Assembly (NCBI GenBank): GCA_016218485.1
Contig: JACRDY010000002.1
Coordinates: forward strand, 1 to 16,043
Length of the DNA stretch: 16,043 nt
Direction: 5' to 3'
Source: Candidatus Falkowiibacteriota bacterium
GTDB taxonomy: Bacteria > Patescibacteriota > Patescibacteriia > JACRDY01
Part shown: in pieces, positions 11,955-16,043 of the stretch
How positions within the stretch are numbered: position 1 is the first letter of the stretch
How the letters are laid out: each line of letters begins with the position of its first letter
Made by a program: the position numbers and the translations under genes
The notes under the pieces: generated by a model
Databases searched by the model: none
The model's input: the letters and a program-made list of their open reading frames with translations, nothing else
What the model was told of the DNA's origin: nothing

Positions 11955-13391
11955 ATGCTTCCCAAAAACAGCTTATCTAAAATTTTGGATTATTATTTAA
12001 GCCGGCCAGAGCTTCAAAAACCAATGATGCAAGCCGGGTTTAAATTTTTCAAATTAAAACCAGAGATGGAAATTAATAACATTCAAAACGGAATTTTAAA
12101 TGAATGGCTGCTGTTTGATTTTAAATTAAAAAATGGTAAAACTCTGCTGGAAGATTTCTATCAGCGGCATCAACGTGAATTTAGTGATGAGGAATTAAAA
12201 CTTTATGGCGATCTAATCGCCACTAATTATTTCGCATTGTTTGAAGCAAAAGCGGTGAGATGGGATGACGGTTTGACAATCTATGATTTACGGTCAGGAT
12301 TAATTTACAATGTTAAGGAAAAATCAGCCACTCACTCCTTAAAACCGGGCAATATTTTTTATGGCCGGGTGGCTAGAGTTGGGGATCATTGGGAACTAGT
12401 TGGAGCCGACAGTGTTCACTTGCCAATAGTTCAGTTGGGGGAAGAATTAAAGGCGATATTCGCTAAAGACAAAAAGTCAGCCAGCATGAAAGAAATTTTT
12501 GATTTAGCCGGTGACAGTGATAGAAAAGAAAAGGTATTTGAGGAAGTACGTCCTGAAAAGGCGTTTGATGTTTTAGCCAAATTGCTTAAAACCAGCAAAA
12601 TAGATCAATATGTTTCCGCGGGTATTATTTTGCAATGGTGTGAGAGATTTTCCGGGCACAATGGCATGATGGAAATTATGTCTTTGTTTTTTGGTTTAGC
12701 CAGGGATAATTTAAGCCCCTCGGATTTAGAAAAGTTTCCTCAAACAATCATGGATGTTTACAATACTACGCGACAGGATAAATTGAAAGGACTACCCCAA
12801 CAAGAAGTTTTTAGAAATCAAGAAGATCCCGAGTTTATTATAAACACTATAACCTTGGGCGGCGAGAAATGGTGGAAGGAGTTAGAATGTGCCCATAAAT
12901 TAATGCATCAAGAGAGATATTCACAAGCCGTCGAATCCTGGAACAAGGTATTTTCCCTTCTTAGGGAAGAACATATGGTCACGCCAGACATCTATCGCCT
13001 TTATGCCAACAAGGCCGTTTGCCATTTTGTTTGCGGTGAGGAATTGGAGGGTAAGAAAATGCTGGAGTTGGCGTTAAAACTCAACCCCAATTATGATTTT
13101 GCGCAACTACAAAAAAAGCGTTATGAATCCGGAGAGTATAATGAAATGATGCTTTATGGAGCGCTTAAGGCCGTTGCAGGGCAAATCAAGAATCATAAAA
13201 GGTTGATGAAGAAAAAAGAACCTGACTCGGCAGTAGAGTATTATAATTATGTTGTTAGTTTAGGTATTAATTTCACCACTAAAAATTTAACCACATCGAC
13301 GATTACTACTTTTGGTGGTAGAAAAGTCAGACGCAATGATTCATGTCCGTGCGGCAGTGGGTTGAAGTATAAGAAGTGCCATGGGAAGTAG
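11955..13391 (+). CDS. SEC-C motif protein with helical repeat region
   Basis: This 478-aa cytoplasmic protein ends in a textbook SEC-C zinc motif at residues 459-478: RRNDSCPCGSGLKYKKCHGK, with Cys464, Cys466, Cys475 and His476 as ligands. The same motif ends SecA, where it binds zinc, SecB and ribosomes. Around residues 305-395 the helix pairs (CAHKLMHQERYSQAVESWNK, then a LELALKLNPNYDFA helix) look like TPR units. The N-terminal 270 residues are not recognised. It follows fic by 21 nt with no visible Shine-Dalgarno or terminator, so the two are probably co-transcribed; it could be a partner or target adaptor of the Fic enzyme, but that is inference. Composition is AT-rich like fic. Its last 20 bp are duplicated past the next gene. 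Confidence 0.85.
   Translation: MLPKNSLSKILDYYLSRPELQKPMMQAGFKFFKLKPEMEINNIQNGILNEWLLFDFKLKNGKTLLEDFYQRHQREFSDEELKLYGDLIATNYFALFEAKAVRWDDGLTIYDLRSGLIYNVKEKSATHSLKPGNIFYGRVARVGDHWELVGADSVHLPIVQLGEELKAIFAKDKKSASMKEIFDLAGDSDRKEKVFEEVRPEKAFDVLAKLLKTSKIDQYVSAGIILQWCERFSGHNGMMEIMSLFFGLARDNLSPSDLEKFPQTIMDVYNTTRQDKLKGLPQQEVFRNQEDPEFIINTITLGGEKWWKELECAHKLMHQERYSQAVESWNKVFSLLREEHMVTPDIYRLYANKAVCHFVCGEELEGKKMLELALKLNPNYDFAQLQKKRYESGEYNEMMLYGALKAVAGQIKNHKRLMKKKEPDSAVEYYNYVVSLGINFTTKNLTTSTITTFGGRKVRRNDSCPCGSGLKYKKCHGK
13371..13390 (+). repeat. 20-bp direct repeat, left copy (SEC-C gene 3' end)
   Basis: AAGAAGTGCCATGGGAAGTA covers the last codons (KKCHGK) and most of the stop of the SEC-C gene. A 19/20 identical copy lies at 13835-13854. 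Confidence 0.9.
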
Positions 13392-13416
13392 GAATACCAA
13401 TATGAAGTTATACTAA

Positions 13417-13830
13417 GTGCCAATTTCGGTTAAAGGAATAGTATTCGACGAAAGTTCAGTTTGGCTGAGAAAAAACGAACGAAACGAATGGGAATTACCA
13501 GGTGGTAAAATTGATCAAGGAGAACAGCCGACTGAAACCGTAATACGAGAATTAAGAGAAGAGTTGGGATTTGATGTCGAAGTTGTAAAAGTTATTCATG
13601 CTTGGATGTATAAAATCCAGAAATCGCAAGATGAATTATTGGGCGTGCTGGTATTATCTTATTTATGTAGATTAGTATCCAAGATTGGCACTTTTGAAAT
13701 AGAAGGCGAAGCAGGAAGATCAGAATTCAGAAGGTTCAACTTAGATGAAATAGAAAAGCTGAATATACCTGAATTTTATAAAAACGCTATTCATCTCGGT
13801 TGGAATGAATTCCTGCGGATTGAGAAATAA
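13417..13830 (+). CDS. Nudix hydrolase (second, in accessory module)
   Basis: This 137-aa single-domain Nudix hydrolase has a complete Nudix box at residues 30-52: G30, E36, then RELREELGF. N-terminal VKGIVFDESSVWLRKN and WELPGGK are typical. Substrate unknown; nucleotide sugars, ADP-ribose or oxidised nucleotides are possible. The start is GTG at 13417 (MPISVKGIVF); no Shine-Dalgarno is clear. It follows the SEC-C gene by 25 nt. It is AT-rich and has little in common with the Nudix protein at 4524 beyond the box, so it is not a recent copy. It is framed by a 20-bp direct repeat of the SEC-C gene end, as if inserted there as a cassette. Confidence 0.92.
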   Translation: MPISVKGIVFDESSVWLRKNERNEWELPGGKIDQGEQPTETVIRELREELGFDVEVVKVIHAWMYKIQKSQDELLGVLVLSYLCRLVSKIGTFEIEGEAGRSEFRRFNLDEIEKLNIPEFYKNAIHLGWNEFLRIEK

Positions 13831-13834
13831 AATC

Positions 13835-13854
13835 AAGAAGTGCTATGGGAAGTA
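13835..13854 (+). pseudogene. 20-bp direct repeat, right copy: remnant of a SEC-C 3' end
   Basis: AAGAAGTGCTATGGGAAGTA would encode KKCYGK and a stop, as in the SEC-C gene end, with one base change (His to Tyr codon). No upstream part of a SEC-C gene is attached. Either the target was duplicated on insertion of the Nudix gene, or a second SEC-C gene was mostly lost. Confidence 0.7.
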
Positions 13855-13979
13855 AAAGTAAAATTTGAGTATTACGTAATCGTTTTAAGGTCAAAATAGA
13901 ACACAGTAAATACGGCTTTAAGGATCGTCTCAGTTGTCTCATTTTCTAAAATCAACCCCACCCGAACGGGTCAATATAA

Positions 13980-14033
13980 GGAGAAACGTGTACCATAGAA
14001 AGCCCTTTGAAACCTCTATGGGTGTGGTTCTCC
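13980..14033. other. Long imperfect hairpin in the gene-free stretch after the second Nudix gene
   Basis: GGAGAA pairs with TTCTCC and CCATAGA with TCTATGG, with a symmetric internal loop between. A small ACCCG-AA-CGGGT hairpin precedes it (13960-13971), and a GCCTCGGCTTCGCCGTAGGCGA palindrome follows (14035-14056). The stretch 13855-14082 holds no credible ORF. It may be an untranslated 3' region or a small RNA ending at the 14083 terminator; no clear promoter was found. Confidence 0.4.
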
Positions 14034-14082
14034 GCCTCGGCTTCGCCGTAGGCGAGACGGGTAGACCCGAGTGGCTCAAATG

Positions 14083-14112
14083 AAAAAACCCCGCTTGCCC
14101 GCGGGATTTTTT
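14083..14112. terminator. Bidirectional terminator at the end of the accessory module
   Basis: CCCGC-TTGCCC-GCGGG is flanked by AAAAAA on the left and TTTTTT on the right, so it works for the plus-strand module and for the convergent surface-protein gene that stops at 14126. Confidence 0.85.
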
Positions 14113-14125
14113 CTAGATCAAATTT

Positions 14126-16043
14126 TTACCACCAGAATTTGCTTACTACAAAGTAGAGAAACGACAAGATCGCGCCAAGGCCGAGGACAAGGGAAGCGGT
14201 TGGCAAGGGCTGGTCAGGGTTTTCTGTCCCGGTCGGGGGAGTGGTGTTAGCGCTCGCGGCTAGTTTAGCGTTCACGTTCAGCGTGTCAGTAGCTGGCGGT
14301 ATGATGAGCGCAGTTTCCGGCGGCGCTGTTTCAGTGATTGCCGGCTCATTGCGGATTATTTCAACACCAGCCACGATTGGCTGATCAGTCTGGACCGGAG
14401 CCGGGGTAGTGGGAGTGATCACTATTGGCGCGGGGACATCCTCAACCGCCGTGTCTTCATCAATCGGCTCGGTGGGTGGGGTATTTGGCGCCTCGGTCTT
14501 TGGCGTGTCGATCGGGTTATTTTCGGGCGGATTATTTGCCGGAGCGCTGGTTGGCTTAGGGACCGACTGTATCATCACGTTCCAGGATTTGCCCAGGGCG
14601 GCTGGGATGGCATAGCTCGTGGCCCAAATTCGGTTAGTGAGCGTTTCAGTTTCATCTAGAGCTGCGCCGTCAGCGGCTTGCTGGCTGCCGAGATAGTCGG
14701 CGAGCGTTTTTCCATTTTTTGTCCAGGCTGCGCCAAGCGCGCTCATGGCTTGCCCAGCCCAGCTGGATGACGAGATATTGCCCCAGCCGCCGTCGGTGTT
14801 TTGAGTATTTTGTAGATACGCGCCAGCTTGAGTCAACGCCGCGGACACACCGGACACGGAACTAAAGGGCGAGAGTGCTTGGATTGCGGCGGCGGTCATA
14901 TCAACGCCGCCCACCCAGGATCCGTCGGGCTGCTGCTGATTGAGAATAAACGCAATGTTTTGGACGATGATGGTGTCGTCCACTGTGTAACCGGCGCTCG
15001 CGAGCGGAATTAGGGCGAAGATGTCGTCGTTGACCAGTCCCTCCTCGCCGAATTGTGTGCCGTCAAACTCATTGATAATCGCGGCGATGTAGTCAGTGCC
15101 ATTGAAGGCGTAGGGATTTTGTCCCAGTGAGAGGAGAGTCATGGCCCGGCGCTCGTTGTCCGTCAGGAGTGAGCTCTGCGAGCTGTGGGCGGTGAGATAC
15201 GTCAGAAGGTTCGTCCGCGTGCTGCTCGCATCACCCGCGGCAGCGAGCGCCATGCCCGCCCAGTCAGTATACAGACTGGAGTTGCCAAATGATCCGTCAG
15301 GGCCCTGCACGCTTGAGAGATACGTTAGCGCTTCAAGCACGTTAAAAGTGGCTGGGGGAGTAGTTTCACCTCTACCGCCGGCACCCCTACCACCGGCCGC
15401 GTTGACGGTGATTATGTATGATGGGAAATAAAAGTCTTCGGCAATACCAACATTGTATGATCCGGTGTCAGCGAGCGTCAGGCTCACGGAGCCGGTGTCG
15501 TCGACCAGACCGCTGGCGATCACGAGCGGATTCCAGGGGTCAGCCGGGTTTGGTTGTGTCGCGCCAATCGTGACACCCAGAAGCGGCTCCCAGGTATTGT
15601 CGAGATAATTGTATTCCTGCGCGCTGGCAGTAAACGATCCGTTGGTGGTAATCGTGGTGCTGTCAAAGATAATTTGGTGAGGATATCCAAAATACAGCAC
15701 TAGGTCTTCTCCGCCGGAGAGGAGCGTAGTGTCCAGACTGGTGGCCGGTCCCTGGCCGTCCACAACATACTGCCAGTTGTCGCAGAGGGGCTCGGCGGCG
15801 TCGCGCGGCGTCAGACACTTCAGATAAAATGAGCCAAATGAATCAAAATACTGCAGGCTAGAGAGCGTGAACGCTTCACTCGTCTGGTCAAGCCTGTACA
15901 GGACACCGAGCACGCTGTCGGCGTTGACGGAGTGAACTATTCCGGTGTCGTCAGCGATGTCGACTGCGCCGGCCGCCGGCAGGGCGATAGTTCCTTGATA
16001 GATTACACTATCGCCATTGCGGATCAAGACGGTTTCCTCGGGC
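14126..16043 (-). CDS. Surface protein: DUF4430 plus prenyltransferase/squalene-oxidase-type repeats, C-terminal anchor (5' end outside window)
   Basis: The frame is open to the right edge (first visible codons PEETVLIRNGD), so at least 638 residues of a longer protein are present. Near the left of the visible part is a DUF4430 (transcobalamin-like) domain, about residues 35-120, with VLYRLDQTS and NWQYVVDGQGP. A glycine-rich linker (GGRGAGGRGE) leads to alpha-toroid repeats of the prenyltransferase/squalene-oxidase type (about 235-470), with GSFGNSS, QQPDGSWVGG and NTDGGWGN marking repeats. A long Pro/Thr/Glu stalk (about 495-605) precedes a membrane helix (SLVLGLGAILSFLYFVV) and a short KFWW end. 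This is the layout of a cell-surface protein held by its C-terminus, probably binding ligand or another cell; no enzyme activity is implied. The TTG at 16027 is not a real start. Confidence 0.85.
   Translation of the reverse strand, partial: PEETVLIRNGDSVIYQGTIALPAAGAVDIADDTGIVHSVNADSVLGVLYRLDQTSEAFTLSSLQYFDSFGSFYLKCLTPRDAAEPLCDNWQYVVDGQGPATSLDTTLLSGGEDLVLYFGYPHQIIFDSTTITTNGSFTASAQEYNYLDNTWEPLLGVTIGATQPNPADPWNPLVIASGLVDDTGSVSLTLADTGSYNVGIAEDFYFPSYIITVNAAGGRGAGGRGETTPPATFNVLEALTYLSSVQGPDGSFGNSSLYTDWAGMALAAAGDASSTRTNLLTYLTAHSSQSSLLTDNERRAMTLLSLGQNPYAFNGTDYIAAIINEFDGTQFGEEGLVNDDIFALIPLASAGYTVDDTIIVQNIAFILNQQQPDGSWVGGVDMTAAAIQALSPFSSVSGVSAALTQAGAYLQNTQNTDGGWGNISSSSWAGQAMSALGAAWTKNGKTLADYLGSQQAADGAALDETETLTNRIWATSYAIPAALGKSWNVMIQSVPKPTSAPANNPPENNPIDTPKTEAPNTPPTEPIDEDTAVEDVPAPIVITPTTPAPVQTDQPIVAGVEIIRNEPAITETAPPETALIIPPATDTLNVNAKLAASANTTPPTGTENPDQPLPTASLVLGLGAILSFLYFVVSKFWW

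Overview
The window looks like a piece of a Patescibacteria (Candidate Phyla Radiation, Parcubacteria-like) genome. The evidence is a type-II isoleucyl-tRNA synthetase, a 330-residue NIF3-type protein, a VanW/YoaR-like envelope protein, a DUF4430/prenyltransferase-repeat surface protein with a C-terminal anchor, weak or absent Shine-Dalgarno sequences at many starts, and intergenic spacers packed with short word repeats. TGA appears to be a normal stop (fic ends on it), so genetic code 25 is unlikely. The phylum is my inference; no 16S rRNA or ribosomal protein is present.

Layout. The tail of an IS30-like transposase enters at 2-139 (+). A minus-strand block follows: nif3-like (267-1259) and ileS (1333-4248), the latter behind a promoter and a leader that is almost entirely one long hairpin. 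A Nudix hydrolase (4524-4958, +) converges on a 215-aa protein with six four-cysteine knuckles (5012-5659, -). Next are an MFS transporter (5778-7019, -), tRNA-Leu(UAG) (7157-7238, -) and a gene-free stretch with two divergent promoters. One of these promoters appears to drive an unassigned rod-shaped RNA of about 135 nt (7433-7567, +). Then come a VanW-family protein (7668-9626, -), Hsp20 (9710-10138, -), a 108-bp inverted-repeat element (10214-10321) and a 27-aa, highly basic mini-gene with its own promoter and terminator (10353-10436, -). tRNA-Glu(CUC) lies at 10579-10653 (+).

From tRNA-Glu to about 14.07 kb the DNA turns visibly AT-rich and holds a plus-strand accessory module: a Fic AMP-transferase-like gene, a SEC-C-tailed protein, and a second Nudix gene framed by a 20-bp duplication of the SEC-C gene's 3' end. 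The right edge is the 3' part of a large surface-protein gene (14126 to beyond the window, -).

The most interesting signals are: (1) leaders and spacers filled with different degenerate words (CCTAAC, TACGAAT, CCCAAATCCCAAG, AACATTAAAACA, GAGTACGGAGGGG), several folded into inverted repeats and, where a promoter can be placed, lying between promoter and gene; (2) the orphan RNA at 7433-7567; (3) three helically phased TTGCGYGAT iterons over the fic promoter, with a predicted leaderless start; (4) the self-contained 27-aa gene; and (5) the Nudix cassette inserted at a duplicated gene 3' end.
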